From assembly GCA_021927905.1 (NCBI GenBank), contig BLLK01000062.1, positions 1,612,001-1,676,000 on the forward strand: 64,000 nt of DNA, read 5' to 3'. A model generated the notes under the pieces. The model was not told the origin of the DNA and made no database searches. It saw only the letters and a program-made list of their open reading frames with translations. Below are positions 52,817-63,162 of this stretch, piece after piece. The stretch is from Chaetoceros tenuissimus. Its lineage: Eukaryota > Bacillariophyta > Thalassiosirophyceae > Chaetocerotales > Chaetocerotaceae. The position numbers and the translations under genes were made by a program. Position 1 is the stretch's first letter. Every line of letters begins with the position of its first letter.

Positions 52817-53818
52817 ATGAAATTCTTTAGTAACATAATATTATCGACAATTGTGACATCTGGAATTGATGCTTTCTCTCCTTTGCACTCCTATAGATCC
52901 ACACAATCTGCACTCTATTCCACAGAAGCTTCATCTGATGTTTTTACAGTCACTGTTGCATTGACGAGAGAAGATGGGAAAAACGATAAGCTCATGCAAT
53001 CAATCTCGGGTCATCCTACCAAGAAGATGCTTGAAAACTCAATGAATTTGAATATGGTTGAAATGTCTTTGATTGAGCATGCAGATGGACCAGATCTAGA
53101 AAAATTTCAAGAACTAGCAAAGGAAGATCCAAGTTTATCAAATTATGATTATGTAGTAATTACTTCTCCAGAGAGCGCAAAGGTTTTTGGAAAAGAGTTT
53201 GACGCCGAGAATCTTTCGACTAAAATTGCTGCTGTTGGAAAGGCTACAAAATCTGCACTCACAAAGCTAGGGTTTGAAGTTGATTTTGTCCCTTCCAAAG
53301 CAAATGGTGAAACTCTTGCTGATGAATTGCCTCCTGTGAAAGAGATGGCATTGAATAATGTATTGTACCCAGCAAGTGACAAAGCAGCAGAAACTATCCA
53401 AGATATGCTCGACAAGCGAAAAGATGCATCTTTTCGTGTGGAGCGTTTGAACACTTATGACACGGTACCAGTTGATTATGACGATGATCAAATTAAAGTC
53501 GCAATTGATGATGTTCAAATTTCATGCTTTGGATCCCCAACTGCTGTTGATGCTTGGATAAAAAATGTTGACAGGGCATTGAACATTGAGGATATGGACG
53601 AAGAGGAGAAAAAGAAGGTACCAGGATGTAATGGAAATGTAATTGCTGTATGTATTGGCACCACCACTGCACGAAGATGCCTAGAAAGTGGAAGATGGCA
53701 TGCCAATGATATTTATTATCCAGCGACAAACCCAGGATTGGATGGCTGGACAGACTCTCTATTCCAAGCATCAGGAGATGTCATGGAGAAGTGCTTCTGG
53801 GGTGATGATGGATGGTAG
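52817..53818 (+). CDS. Plastid uroporphyrinogen-III synthase
   Basis: A single-exon 333-aa protein. The leader MKFFSNIILSTIVTSGIDAFSP is a signal peptide ending in a diatom plastid motif (DAFSP, Phe after the cleavage site). The HemD fold is shown by TVALTREDGKN at the start, YDYVVITSPESAKVF, IAAVGKATKSALTKLGFEVDFVPSKANGETLADEL, VLYPASDKAAETIQDML, YDTVPVD, ISCFGSPTAVDAW and IAVCIGTTTARRC. The enzyme cyclises and inverts ring D of hydroxymethylbilane in haem and chlorophyll synthesis. The length is slightly over the bacterial 250 because of the leader and an acidic insertion (NIEDMDEEEKKK). Confidence 0.9.
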   Translation: MKFFSNIILSTIVTSGIDAFSPLHSYRSTQSALYSTEASSDVFTVTVALTREDGKNDKLMQSISGHPTKKMLENSMNLNMVEMSLIEHADGPDLEKFQELAKEDPSLSNYDYVVITSPESAKVFGKEFDAENLSTKIAAVGKATKSALTKLGFEVDFVPSKANGETLADELPPVKEMALNNVLYPASDKAAETIQDMLDKRKDASFRVERLNTYDTVPVDYDDDQIKVAIDDVQISCFGSPTAVDAWIKNVDRALNIEDMDEEEKKKVPGCNGNVIAVCIGTTTARRCLESGRWHANDIYYPATNPGLDGWTDSLFQASGDVMEKCFWGDDGW

Positions 53819-54098
53819 TGACATGGTTAACGCCTGCTAACAAACAATAAAATAGAGTTCCACTTTCTTTTTGTTGCATTGTGTAGACTAGACTATCGTA
53901 CCTTAAGTCTACGGAAATTATTTTTGAGAAAAGAAGAAAATCATGTTTCAGGCTATTTTGGCTGAAGACAGTGAAAAGGAGGTGCACCTCGAAGAATGAA
54001 GTGGTGTTCTTATTTTCATTTAGAAGAACATTTGAAGATCAATCAAAAAACATCAGCACATAACAAAAGATCGAAGATCATTCAATTTTTTCCTCAAT

Positions 54099-54881
54099 AT
54101 GAAATACACAGCTATCCTAGCACTAGTTCTAGCTTCCGCAAGTCAAGCTTCTGCTTCGCTCCGTGGCTTTGAAACTCTTGGAGTTGCAAATGGCTTCAAG
54201 TGCATGTTTGAAGGCTTTGATGACAAAGATAAGTGTGCTGATGCTGTCAATGATGATGGTAATCCCTGCAGCTTCTGTACAGTCGAGTCTGATGACGGAC
54301 AAGATGGCCCTGGACTTTGCGTTGATCCAACTGTAGCTCCAACCATGAGCGCGATGAATCCTGCTCTCAAATGTACCAATATTGATACCGAATTGGAATC
54401 AAGCAAGTTACAAGATTATCACGACTTCAAGTGTTCCATCAAAGGTTTCACTGATCCAGACAAATGTTCTCATATGATGACTGATGACAAGAAGCACCAT
54501 TGTGAATACTGCACTATGAATGGACCCTTCGGGGACCAAGGAATCTGTGTCTCACCTGCACATGCACGCAAGCTCAAGGAGTATTCCGATCAGATTGATT
54601 GTCAAAAAGGAGGAGAAGAAGAGATTTTTGTGGAGACTTTGGACGTAGAGGACAGCAATCCAATCAAGGACTGTAATCTTAGTGGAACGGATGTTCAAAC
54701 TTGTCTTGATCCATCCAAGGTGAATGGCTCGGAGTGTATTTGGTGTGATGCTATGATTGGAGGTTTCTGCTTCCCAGCTTCTTGGAAAGACAAGGCAAGT
54801 CACTTCCTCGAGTGTAAGGGAGCAGATGATATGTTTGGAGATGTTGTGGAAAAGGGATCGGATATGGTAGCTGCAGAATAA
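54099..54881 (+). CDS. Secreted protein with three six-cysteine modules
   Basis: A single-exon 260-aa protein with a clear signal peptide (MKYTAILALVLASASQASA). The mature part consists of three units of the pattern C-x9/10-C-x10/11-C-x2-C-x7-13-C-x14-17-C: from KCMFEGFDDKDKC to ALKC, from KCSIKGFTDPDKC to QIDC, and from DCNLSGTDVQTC to FLEC. The inner CxxC is CSFC, CEYC and CIWC in turn. The same pattern occurs near the N-terminus of the carboxypeptidase at 61-62.8 kb. No known family is recognised. A structural or binding role outside the cell is likely. Confidence 0.8.
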   Translation: MKYTAILALVLASASQASASLRGFETLGVANGFKCMFEGFDDKDKCADAVNDDGNPCSFCTVESDDGQDGPGLCVDPTVAPTMSAMNPALKCTNIDTELESSKLQDYHDFKCSIKGFTDPDKCSHMMTDDKKHHCEYCTMNGPFGDQGICVSPAHARKLKEYSDQIDCQKGGEEEIFVETLDVEDSNPIKDCNLSGTDVQTCLDPSKVNGSECIWCDAMIGGFCFPASWKDKASHFLECKGADDMFGDVVEKGSDMVAAE

Positions 54882-54958
54882 ACTGTTTTCTTTTTCATTT
54901 TGAGTCAGAAAGATACAAATTCATTGATAAATAGTGTAACTTCATAAAATATTTTACA

Positions 54959-55744
54959 TCATACAATGAATGGAATAACTGCCCACCGATCCTTTGGATA
55001 ATCCTCAAATTTATCAAGGTACCACTTATGATGTGAAACTCCTCTTGGAATCAAATTAGCGCATACCCAGGCAAAGAAAGCCCATCCAGACAATGAATTA
55101 CTTGCAAGTGCGTAGCCAAACCATTCAATTATCTCCCCACTAAAATTAGCACAAGAGGTGTACCTGAAAAGACCACCGTTTGGGATCTTATATTGAGCTT
55201 TTGGTGGAGTATTTCGTAATCTTCGAAGAATTGAATCCGCTTGAAGATTCAGAACGAATCCTGTACACCGAAGAATGCATCCAATAATGAATTTCGGAGA
55301 TGAGATATAATTTTTTGAATACACTCTGAATTGGCAGTATTCTAGCCCTTGTAGGTAACCATTTACTGTACAAAAGGAAATTGCTGATGTTAAAACTGCT
55401 AAATTTACTGGCTGTGATGCTTCACTGATTCTCATAGGATAAATGACTGCACGGTTGATATAATGGATACAAAAGAGAGACAATAGGATGCAATTTGCTG
55501 GACTGGAAGAGAAAACATATTCATCCCTCGTCAAATATGCATACACAGACCAAATGAGATTCGGACACTCAAAGAGAAACCATGCAAGTTTCGCGTTTAT
55601 GCAAGGCCCCCATTTATTAGAGCTATGCTTTCCAAACGGTGCCACTACACCAAATGTTAGTAGAATATAAAGCGGGGGGCTCACCGCTAGTAAACCTAGG
55701 CCAGTCTTTTCGTGGTTAGCTTTAGAAAATATATTCATGACCAT
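54959..55744 (-). CDS. Steroid 5-alpha-reductase / DET2-like protein
   Basis: A single-exon 261-aa multi-pass protein. The C-terminal half is diagnostic: YKIPNGGLFRYTSCANFSGEIIEWFGYALAS, followed by AFFAWVCANLIPRGVSHHKWYLDKFEDYPKDRWAVIPFIV, matching SRD5A1/DET2. Earlier, HYINRAVIYPMR corresponds to the conserved substrate-proximal motif. The family reduces the 4,5 double bond of 3-oxo steroids using NADPH in the ER; in algae the substrate is probably a sterol. Length is normal. The ATG at 55744 is two codons before another ATG. Confidence 0.93.
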   Translation of the reverse strand: MVMNIFSKANHEKTGLGLLAVSPPLYILLTFGVVAPFGKHSSNKWGPCINAKLAWFLFECPNLIWSVYAYLTRDEYVFSSSPANCILLSLFCIHYINRAVIYPMRISEASQPVNLAVLTSAISFCTVNGYLQGLEYCQFRVYSKNYISSPKFIIGCILRCTGFVLNLQADSILRRLRNTPPKAQYKIPNGGLFRYTSCANFSGEIIEWFGYALASNSLSGWAFFAWVCANLIPRGVSHHKWYLDKFEDYPKDRWAVIPFIV

Positions 55745-55987
55745 TACTTGGATTTGAAATTAATAAGAGACATAAACTATATCACATCCTCTCGATCTGT
55801 CTATGTCGTATGAACTGTGATTTATTTCATGGTTCGTCATTGTTCATAATATCGTTTTGGTCTGTCCATCCTTCCTTGACGCATTGGCAGAAATTTGTTT
55901 CACTACTCACTATTCACTACACTACTATGTTACGAGTTCACCTCTACCTATAAATTAAACCAACTTTTCATAACATATGTGAGTAAA

Positions 55988-58848
55988 ATGCCTAGAGCAG
56001 GATTGACAGACATTCAAAAGTCAGACCTCCAGATCATTTGGAATAATCACAGTGATGAGATTCTGTGTGATAGTACAGAGACGAGCAAAAATGCGATGCC
56101 ATTAAGAGATCATACAGTGGGTTTAGTCGCTAGGATTGTATCTTTCTACCTTCACAAACTGAAAGAATTCCAAGATAAGCCAGAGACTATGCAGAATTCA
56201 TCATTGGTTGAGACCTTTAGGGCATTCATACCTCTCCTTGGTAGTGGACTTGCATCATCAGATGATGGCTCATCGCTTCTTGTTCCAAGGATTTTTAGTG
56301 GAAGACATGTAGTCAATATAGATCATACGCAATTTTTATCTGAGATTGATGAGTTCGAAGGAGATCAATATATAAATCCAAATACTGGTAGTAAAGATGT
56401 GTTCGGAGGTTTTCTATATCATGTGCCGCAATATGGTTTCTGCGTGGTAAATTGTGCTGTTGCATTGACCCTCATGACTTTGCTACGAAGAAGAAATACT
56501 CAAAATACATTAGATAATCATGGGCAACGAGGGAGTCAGTCTTCGTACATCCTTCCTCCTGGGTCTTTTCTCATCCAAGCTAGATTTTACAATGCTTTTC
56601 CGTGCATTCCTATTGCTGATGTGAAAACTGATAACGCATACAAATTCATTACACTTCGGGGGAGAATCATCAAAGTTCATACAAAAAGGCTTAGACTTTT
56701 AAAAGCAGACTTGTTTTGCTTGAAATGTGGGATACAATTTGAACACAAGGTGAGTGTAGATGACCATTCAATTATGAAGGAATGTTTTCGTGTTGCTAAT
56801 TTATAATTGGTACTCAGTTTATGGGGGGTAGATATGAATTGCCACCTAGATGCAACCAAATTGGAGGTGATACTAATAATGGGAAAAAATGTCCTGGTCA
56901 AAAATTTGAGCTGCTGCGAAAAACTGCGAAATATATTGATTGTCAAATGTTGAGATTACAGGAAGAGGATAATGTCACATCTGCAGCAGGTAGAACGCCT
57001 CGACACATTGATTTAGAAGTTACTCATGATTTAGTGGATGCTTGTCATGCAGGAGATTGTGTGAGGGTTGTGGGTGTGATACATGCGCAAAATTCTGCAA
57101 TTACAGCAGGTCGAAAGGGTAAACAAGCTACTGAAAACAGCACATATCATCTCTTCATGAAAGCGAATTCCGTTGTGAATACAACTGCTGAACTCCATGA
57201 CAAGAAAAAAGGTGCAAATGGCGATGGCGAAGAAGATGGAAGTAGAGGCTTGACTTTCACAGAAGATCAGCTGAACAAAATCACGAAAGTCGCTCACGCA
57301 GATCATCTTTTCGGACCTCTTACGCTTAGAATGGCGTTTCCTTTTGACCTTCTTGTGCGATCCATATGTCCGGGTATCATAGGTCACGATATGGTAAAGG
57401 CAGGGATTCTGATGGCTCTTTTGGGTGGAACTCCACCAAGCTCTAGTGGTTTAGAAGACGTCCGAAGTGGAGTTTCGATAAGATCATCTATTCATATTTT
57501 GATTGTAGGTGAGTATCAATTTTGGAAGATTTTTCGAAATGATTATCCTTTACAATGTACCTTATTAATATCGGTTTAGGTGATCCTGGAATGGGGAAAT
57601 CGTGCATGCTTTTGGCAACTACAAAAGTTGCAGCTAGATCTGTATATGTTGGGGGTAACACATCTTCTACGACAGGATTGACAGTTTCTCTGTCGAAAGA
57701 AAAAGGTGGTGAAATGGGGATAGAGGCTGGTGCGCTGGTTCTCGCTGTAAGTGTTATTTGTAGCCTATTCTGTGCTTTTGAGTAAGATATATCTAACTTT
57801 TTACTCTTTTATAGGATCAAGGTGTCTGTTGTATTGATGAATTCGATAAGATGGCGAAAACAAATCAAGATGGTAAGTGTAATTTGTAACCTACTCTGCG
57901 TTTTTGAGTATGATATATCTGACCTTTTACTCTTATGTAGGGCTATTGGAAGCGATGGAGCAGCAGCAAATCTCGATAGCTAAAGCAGGTGTAGTTGCTT
58001 CATTACCAGCCCGTTGTTGTGTTATTGCTGCTGCTAATCCAAAACAAGGAAAGTATAATATGGACAAGACTGTTGCTGAGAATTTGAATATTGCACCACC
58101 ACTTCTATCTCGATTTGATCTTGTTTTCATATTGAGAGATGATGCAGATACAGATCAAGATAACCTTGTTTCGTCTAATATCATGAATATGTATAAGCAG
58201 CGGACTAACGAAAATGACCAGAATAAGCGACAAAGACTGTCGAGAGATATTTCTCTTGAAGACATGAGTATGAAACAAAGATTAGCATGGGTCGCTTCCA
58301 CTCAAAAGGCTTTGCCAACTGATCTTGTAAAAGATTATATAACGTATGCAAGAGAATATTGTAATCCAAAAATAACTCCTGATGCAGCGGCAGTGTTGAA
58401 GGACTACTTCATGAAATTGAGATATCCAGACGATGCCACTAGAAGAAGCGATAGTGTCCCGATCACTACAAGGCAATTAGAGGCTTTGATCCGTTTAGCT
58501 CAGGCTCGAGCAAAGGCTTGTCTTCGAGAGTTTGTGTTGAAGGAAGATGCAGAAGATGTTGTTGAATTGATGCGAGACTCTGTCAACCAAGTCCATATGG
58601 ATGGATCAGGAAGACTAGATCACACTCGTGGGGGAGTTGTTGGAAAGAGTAAACGTAAGCAAAAGAAAGAATTCATCGATGCACTTCGGAGATCAGGGCA
58701 ATTTGCGTTTTCAAAGGATGATTTTTATCGCGTATCAAGCCAGTTGAATATGCCATTAAACGATTTCTGGACACTTATCGATGAATTACGTTTCTCAGAA
58801 CAGCCAGAGTTGCGCAAAGGGGGTGATGGTATGTATTACTTGTTGTAA
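55988..58848 (+). CDS. MCM8: MCM8 DNA helicase
   Basis: Five exons (55988-56749, 56818-57508, 57580-57746, 57815-57872, 57941-58848) give 861 aa with consistent phases. The N-terminal OB fold contains a zinc-finger element (LFCLKCGIQFEHK). The AAA+ core has GDPGMGKS (Walker A, formed across the second intron), CCIDEFDKM (Walker B), AAANPKQGKYN (sensor 1) and LLSRFDLVFILRD (arginine finger). The C-terminal winged helix ends with KGGDGMYYLL. The residues and length match MCM8, which works with MCM9 in homologous recombination. Introns three and four, both 68 nt and either side of a 58-nt exon, are near copies of each other. Confidence 0.93.
57747..57940 (+). repeat. Pair of near-identical introns flanking a 58-nt exon in MCM8
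   Basis: Intron three (57747-57814) and intron four (57873-57940) are each 68 nt and identical at 58 of 68 aligned positions without gaps. Both share GTAAGTGT, ATTTGTA, TTTTGAGTA and GATATATCT in the same places and end in a TTTTACTCTT run before the AG. The other two introns of the gene are unlike them. This points to duplication of an intron sequence, as in introner-type elements. Confidence 0.9.
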
Positions 58849-58947
58849 TTAAGGTAAATAGTATATTATTCAAAAAAACTTTCTGGTGTATATAGTATGT
58901 AGCATTGAAGAGATTCTTAATAAAAGAGAAAAATTACAAGACTCTAC

Positions 58948-60606
58948 TTAACCTGAATAGAAAAGACATGTCTTTTTACACTTCTTCAATCCACATCCTT
59001 GACACTTTCCACCTGTCTTGGTGCCCTTCTTTGCAATTTCCTTCTTTCGCTTCTCTTCTGCTTTCTTCTCTTCCTCTTCCTTCAGTGCAAGTGCGTTCAA
59101 TTGTCTCTGTGCTTCCATCGCTTCTTTCCAAAGTTTACGCTCCTCTTCCTCCTTCTTCGCCATCTCCTCTTCACGAGCTTGTTCTGCGGCTTTTTCATCT
59201 TCAATTCTCTTTTGCTCAGCTGCAATTCGTTCACTTTCCTCTTTCATAATGGATGACATTGCTGAGTCGATATCAGCATGGCCAAGTGCTTTCGTAAGAG
59301 CATTCAATGCTGCAAGAGCACAATCACGAATCTCCTCAAATTGTACATTTTCAGCTACCTTATTCAATTCAGGAACAAGCAATGGTCCAAATGGAGCAAC
59401 AGCATCTGGCGTTTCCACAAGTCTGGACATGTTCTCAATAACTACACAACAAGATCTCTTGTTAAGTGCCATCTTGTCTTTGAGTCCTCTAGAAAGAACA
59501 GGACAAAGAATAGATAAAGTTGAAGCATCGACAGTAGCTACAAATGTAGTAGCCTTAAGCTCGTCAATAGCCTTTGATGTATCATTTGGTTTGCAAATAG
59601 CGTCAACAACAGCAGGGATAGCTGGTGCGACATCAGGGTTAATGTTCGTCATACAACAAGCCAAAAGTGCCGCCTTTGCAGCCTTTGTCACTTGTGGCTT
59701 TGTGTCCCATACTTGAGAAGTGACCACTGGTACAAGCTTTGGCAATAGTCGGGACACATGTCGTGGATGAATCTCTGCAACTTCAACCATTTTTTGCATA
59801 GCACAAGCTTTCACTCTCCAATCTGGACTCTGAAGTGCTTCAAAAAGAACAGGGAATACAAGGCTTGAAACAGCATGTCCATTCACAATACTAATAATCT
59901 TTGTTACAGTATCTTCTGCTGCATCTCTGACGGAACTTGAACTAGAAGAGCATTCTTCCAATGCAGCAGCAAGTAGTGGTACTACGAATGGTTCAGATGT
60001 CTTTCCAACAATTTCTGCTAGTGCACGAATAAAGAGTAGACATCCCTCTCTAGCCTCTGGGGGGACAGTCTTCCCTCTCTTACTATCTGAAACAATGGTT
60101 GAAGCTGTATCAATATTATCAGAAGTGTCCATTGATCCCATAGACGCGAGACTAGACCTTGATGTGATCTTTCTCATTCCTCCACCATGATTAGTACCTT
60201 TCTCATTTCCAAATACTGCTCCAATCCCATTAGGAAGTAAATTCATCTCAATTTTCTGCAAAACACCGCACTTCTTTAGTACTTTAATTGTTCCCTTTTC
60301 CTTTACAATGGTAGCAAGATCAGCTGCGTGTCCTTGACGGTCCATAGTTGTAGAAGCAGTTCTTGGAGCACCGATTCCCTGTCCCCCAAAGAGTGATGCA
60401 GATCCTCCAAGCATTTGACGAACAATATCATCAATCTGGTTCTTAAAATCTTCATCCGAAAGACCTACAATAGTTGCAATAGACTCTGGAGTATTGAAAT
60501 TCTTTGGTTGCAATGGTGGAGCTGATCCTCTCTTTGCGTCCTTTTTAGCTTTAGCTCCCTTTCCAGTTGCCTTTGTGGTGGTCTTTTTGACCACCTTTTT
60601 CTTCAT
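58948..60606 (-). CDS. eEF3-type HEAT-repeat protein without ABC cassettes
   Basis: From the ATG at 60606 (MKKKVVKKTTTKATGKG) the protein is 552 aa; a longer reading adds 15 residues from 60651. Residues about 185-455 are HEAT repeats like those at the start of elongation factor 3 and GCN1: SPDWRVKACAMQKMVEVAE, LLPKLVPVVTSQVWDTKPQV, ELKATTFVATVDASTLSILCPVLSRGLKDK and VVIENMSRLVETPDAVAPFGPLLVPEL. The chain then becomes a Glu/Lys-rich coiled coil (about 465-530) and ends in a Cys cluster (KCQGCGLKKCKKTC). No ATP-binding cassette follows, although eEF3 has two. A ribosome- or translation-related scaffold is the likely role. Confidence 0.82.
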   Translation of the reverse strand: MKKKVVKKTTTKATGKGAKAKKDAKRGSAPPLQPKNFNTPESIATIVGLSDEDFKNQIDDIVRQMLGGSASLFGGQGIGAPRTASTTMDRQGHAADLATIVKEKGTIKVLKKCGVLQKIEMNLLPNGIGAVFGNEKGTNHGGGMRKITSRSSLASMGSMDTSDNIDTASTIVSDSKRGKTVPPEAREGCLLFIRALAEIVGKTSEPFVVPLLAAALEECSSSSSSVRDAAEDTVTKIISIVNGHAVSSLVFPVLFEALQSPDWRVKACAMQKMVEVAEIHPRHVSRLLPKLVPVVTSQVWDTKPQVTKAAKAALLACCMTNINPDVAPAIPAVVDAICKPNDTSKAIDELKATTFVATVDASTLSILCPVLSRGLKDKMALNKRSCCVVIENMSRLVETPDAVAPFGPLLVPELNKVAENVQFEEIRDCALAALNALTKALGHADIDSAMSSIMKEESERIAAEQKRIEDEKAAEQAREEEMAKKEEEERKLWKEAMEAQRQLNALALKEEEEKKAEEKRKKEIAKKGTKTGGKCQGCGLKKCKKTCLFYSG

Positions 60607-61042
60607 GGTATGCTTGGTGGATGAGTTGATTGAAATCATGATTACTTTCAAGAATTAATATTTCTAAACACACTATGATTCCAGCAATGCTTTGAAAAGT
60701 GTGAATACCTTTTCCTTCTTGGATGAAGTGCGTCTTTTATGAGGAGGAAAATGGAACTGTTTTTCTGATGGTTGGCTACGGAGGTATCCATCTCCCATCT
60801 CGACTTGGGCTATCAAATAATGAATGAATCGAATCTTTGTGATAGTCATTTAGCTTTGCAAAGTCATTGGAAATTATTGGAAAAGAAAATCTTTCCTTCT
60901 TTGTACAATAAGTACAGCAAAATACCAAATCAGACAGAAAACTAACAAAGCATGCTTATTATTACTATTTGTGCAATATGAATTGCCTTGAAAAGAGCAT
61001 GCATCGAAAATTGGCTCTTTTCAGTCAACTTACAATGCAAAT
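60607..61042. other. 436-base gap, no gene seen
   Basis: Both flanking genes run leftward. The gap should contain the promoter of the HEAT protein and the 3' UTR of the carboxypeptidase. Nothing else is recognised. Confidence 0.4.
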
Positions 61043-62809
61043 CTAAAATTCGCCTCCATTGATGAAATTCTTGATCATAGCAAGAGCAACTTCCTGCTGA
61101 TCTGTTGGAACCATATGCCCAGCATCATATACTTGCATGAAAGTGAAACCATTAGCAGTTCTGACAAGACCGGCAGCACTACTCTCTGCATTATCGCTTT
61201 CGCCCCATTCGTGCTCTTCTGCTGCATTGAATTCATCTTTATGATCCCAATCCAACTTCAATGTCCACGCTTTATTTCCTAGGTAGTTACAGATAAAGTC
61301 TACGTCTCCAGCATAAATCAAAGTGTGAATTCCGTCGTTCAAAAGATCTGCAACATAAGGACTGAAATCATGCATCCAATCAGTATGGAATTTGAGGTTG
61401 ATGCCCATGTTACATGAAGTCCATTTATTTGATTCTTCTGATACATGTAAAGCTTTCTTTGTAGATTCCAAGTTGAGCCACTTCTCAATGTAAGAGAAGT
61501 CATAGCACAGAGGTACCTTCTCACATTTCTTTCTAATATCGTATGGGTTGAGTCCAGTCATTTGATATGGAGTTGTTTCTGCAGTGTTACAAACGATAAA
61601 TGCTGTTTGACATGCAAACTTATTGATAAATGAGTCTCCAGCGTTACATTCTTCGATAAGTGAAACACACTTTGAAATTTCATTTGTCATTCCCTCATAG
61701 ACATCATCAGAAACAACTTGAATTCCGTGAGAATTATTCTTTGCCATCTCTGCATACCACTGATATTGTTCCTTTGGATTAGTGAGTCCATTTCCAACTG
61801 CTAGACCAGCCAAATTAATCTTGAAAGTATCATCACCTGCTGCCTTATTCTTGGACCAAACCTTGTGCGCTACACTTGGAGCATAATGGCCTCCATAAGA
61901 CTCTCCGACGATAGTCAAAGGATTCTCTTTATACTCTGGATGCTCCTTGTAGAATTCTTGCAAGAAGTAATATGCGTCCTCGCTAATCATTTCCTCATTG
62001 TAATCATTCTCTGCACCGTATGAGAACCCAACTCCAGCTGGCTGATCAAGCCAAAGAACGTGAGCAGCTTCAGTCCAACTGTAAGGATTGAGGGAAGTTC
62101 CAAGACCATCCTCATTTACCTTACATGGACCATTCTCAAACAAGAGTGCAAGGGTGGAAGAACATCCTGGTCCTCCAGTGAGCCACAAAATAATTGGAAT
62201 ATCCTTTGCATCTTGAACTGGCTCATCTTTAGTCTTTTCTAGCAAGCTAGTTGCTCTCTTCTCAAAGAACCAGTAGAAAAGGTGCTTATTCTCTCCATTC
62301 GCGTCATACTTGCTTCCAGTAATGTCCATATATCCCGACAAACTCTTGGAATTCGGATCACAGAGAGATCCATCAACCGTTCCGTCTCGAAGGGAATAAT
62401 TCATAAATTGTGGGTAATAGCCTGATCCATCACTAGTGATAGAAGAAGCGTCGATGGAATGGATCAACTTTGGCTTGGAATCGTGACTGTCAGGAGGAGT
62501 AGCACAATCAAATACTCCAGCAGGCACCTTCTTACTTTGTTCTAAAGATAGACAGCGACTTGGTACAGCTGAACATTTGCACCATACACACGGTGTGACT
62601 CCGTCCTCATCAAAGGAACCATTGCAGTCAGTTTCCTCATCGTACTGCTGACAAGATGATTCTTCAATTCCTTTCACGGCAGCGAGAAACTCATGTTCCG
62701 AAACCAGCGATTCTTGCTTGTGAAGTTGAGTTGTTCCTCTGACTCCTTGCTGAGCAGCAACAGGAACTCCTGCTACGAGAGCAGAGAGAGCTATAGAGAT
62801 AATTTTCAT
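61043..62809 (-). CDS. Secreted serine carboxypeptidase (S10) with N-terminal six-Cys module
   Basis: A single-exon 588-aa protein. A signal peptide (MKIISIALSALVAGVPVAAQ) is followed by a Cys module at about 53-103 with the pattern C-x8-C-x11-C-x2-C-x8-C-x15-C (CQQYDEETDC, CVWC, FDC), as in the secreted protein at 54 kb. The S10 enzyme follows: IPIILWLTGGPGCSS, WLDQPAGVGFSYG, IVGESYGGHYAP (catalytic Ser), LIYAGDVDFICNYLGN (catalytic Asp) and YDAGHMVPTDQ (catalytic His). The family removes C-terminal residues in vacuole or outside the cell. Length is normal once the module is subtracted. Confidence 0.93.
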   Translation of the reverse strand: MKIISIALSALVAGVPVAAQQGVRGTTQLHKQESLVSEHEFLAAVKGIEESSCQQYDEETDCNGSFDEDGVTPCVWCKCSAVPSRCLSLEQSKKVPAGVFDCATPPDSHDSKPKLIHSIDASSITSDGSGYYPQFMNYSLRDGTVDGSLCDPNSKSLSGYMDITGSKYDANGENKHLFYWFFEKRATSLLEKTKDEPVQDAKDIPIILWLTGGPGCSSTLALLFENGPCKVNEDGLGTSLNPYSWTEAAHVLWLDQPAGVGFSYGAENDYNEEMISEDAYYFLQEFYKEHPEYKENPLTIVGESYGGHYAPSVAHKVWSKNKAAGDDTFKINLAGLAVGNGLTNPKEQYQWYAEMAKNNSHGIQVVSDDVYEGMTNEISKCVSLIEECNAGDSFINKFACQTAFIVCNTAETTPYQMTGLNPYDIRKKCEKVPLCYDFSYIEKWLNLESTKKALHVSEESNKWTSCNMGINLKFHTDWMHDFSPYVADLLNDGIHTLIYAGDVDFICNYLGNKAWTLKLDWDHKDEFNAAEEHEWGESDNAESSAAGLVRTANGFTFMQVYDAGHMVPTDQQEVALAMIKNFINGGEF

Positions 62810-63162
62810 CTTGTTTGAATTTATGTGTTTCTATGAATATTACTATGAAGAAAAGAAATGAATTCATTTTGATCTTCTTGTTGACATCATCTCATCAGGA
62901 TCGGAATTCGATGATGTGAGTAGACCCTTTGTGTTCGTACTTTCACAGTAATAAAGACACTCTTTCTTCAACGGTATGTTCATGTCCTGATTTTCTCGTA
63001 GCCCTTTACTTTTTGGTGCGCTACAACCTTCATCTACGGAAAATATTTCAATTATTTGTACTCATTCTAACAACAAAGTACAAGTCTAGTGAACAGATGC
63101 AGCTAGTTTAAAATCAATAAATGCGAATTGCTAAATACCGAGTTGAAAAAGAGTTGAAAACT
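62810..63162. other. 353-base gap, no gene seen
   Basis: The gap lies between the carboxypeptidase start and the stop of the partial gene at the right edge, both on the minus strand. It probably holds the carboxypeptidase promoter. Confidence 0.4.

Noticed and set aside
52626-52820. 64-codon frame overlapping the start of uroporphyrinogen-III synthase
   Set aside because: It overlaps a well supported start and lies in a region with promoter-like motifs; no homology is recognised.
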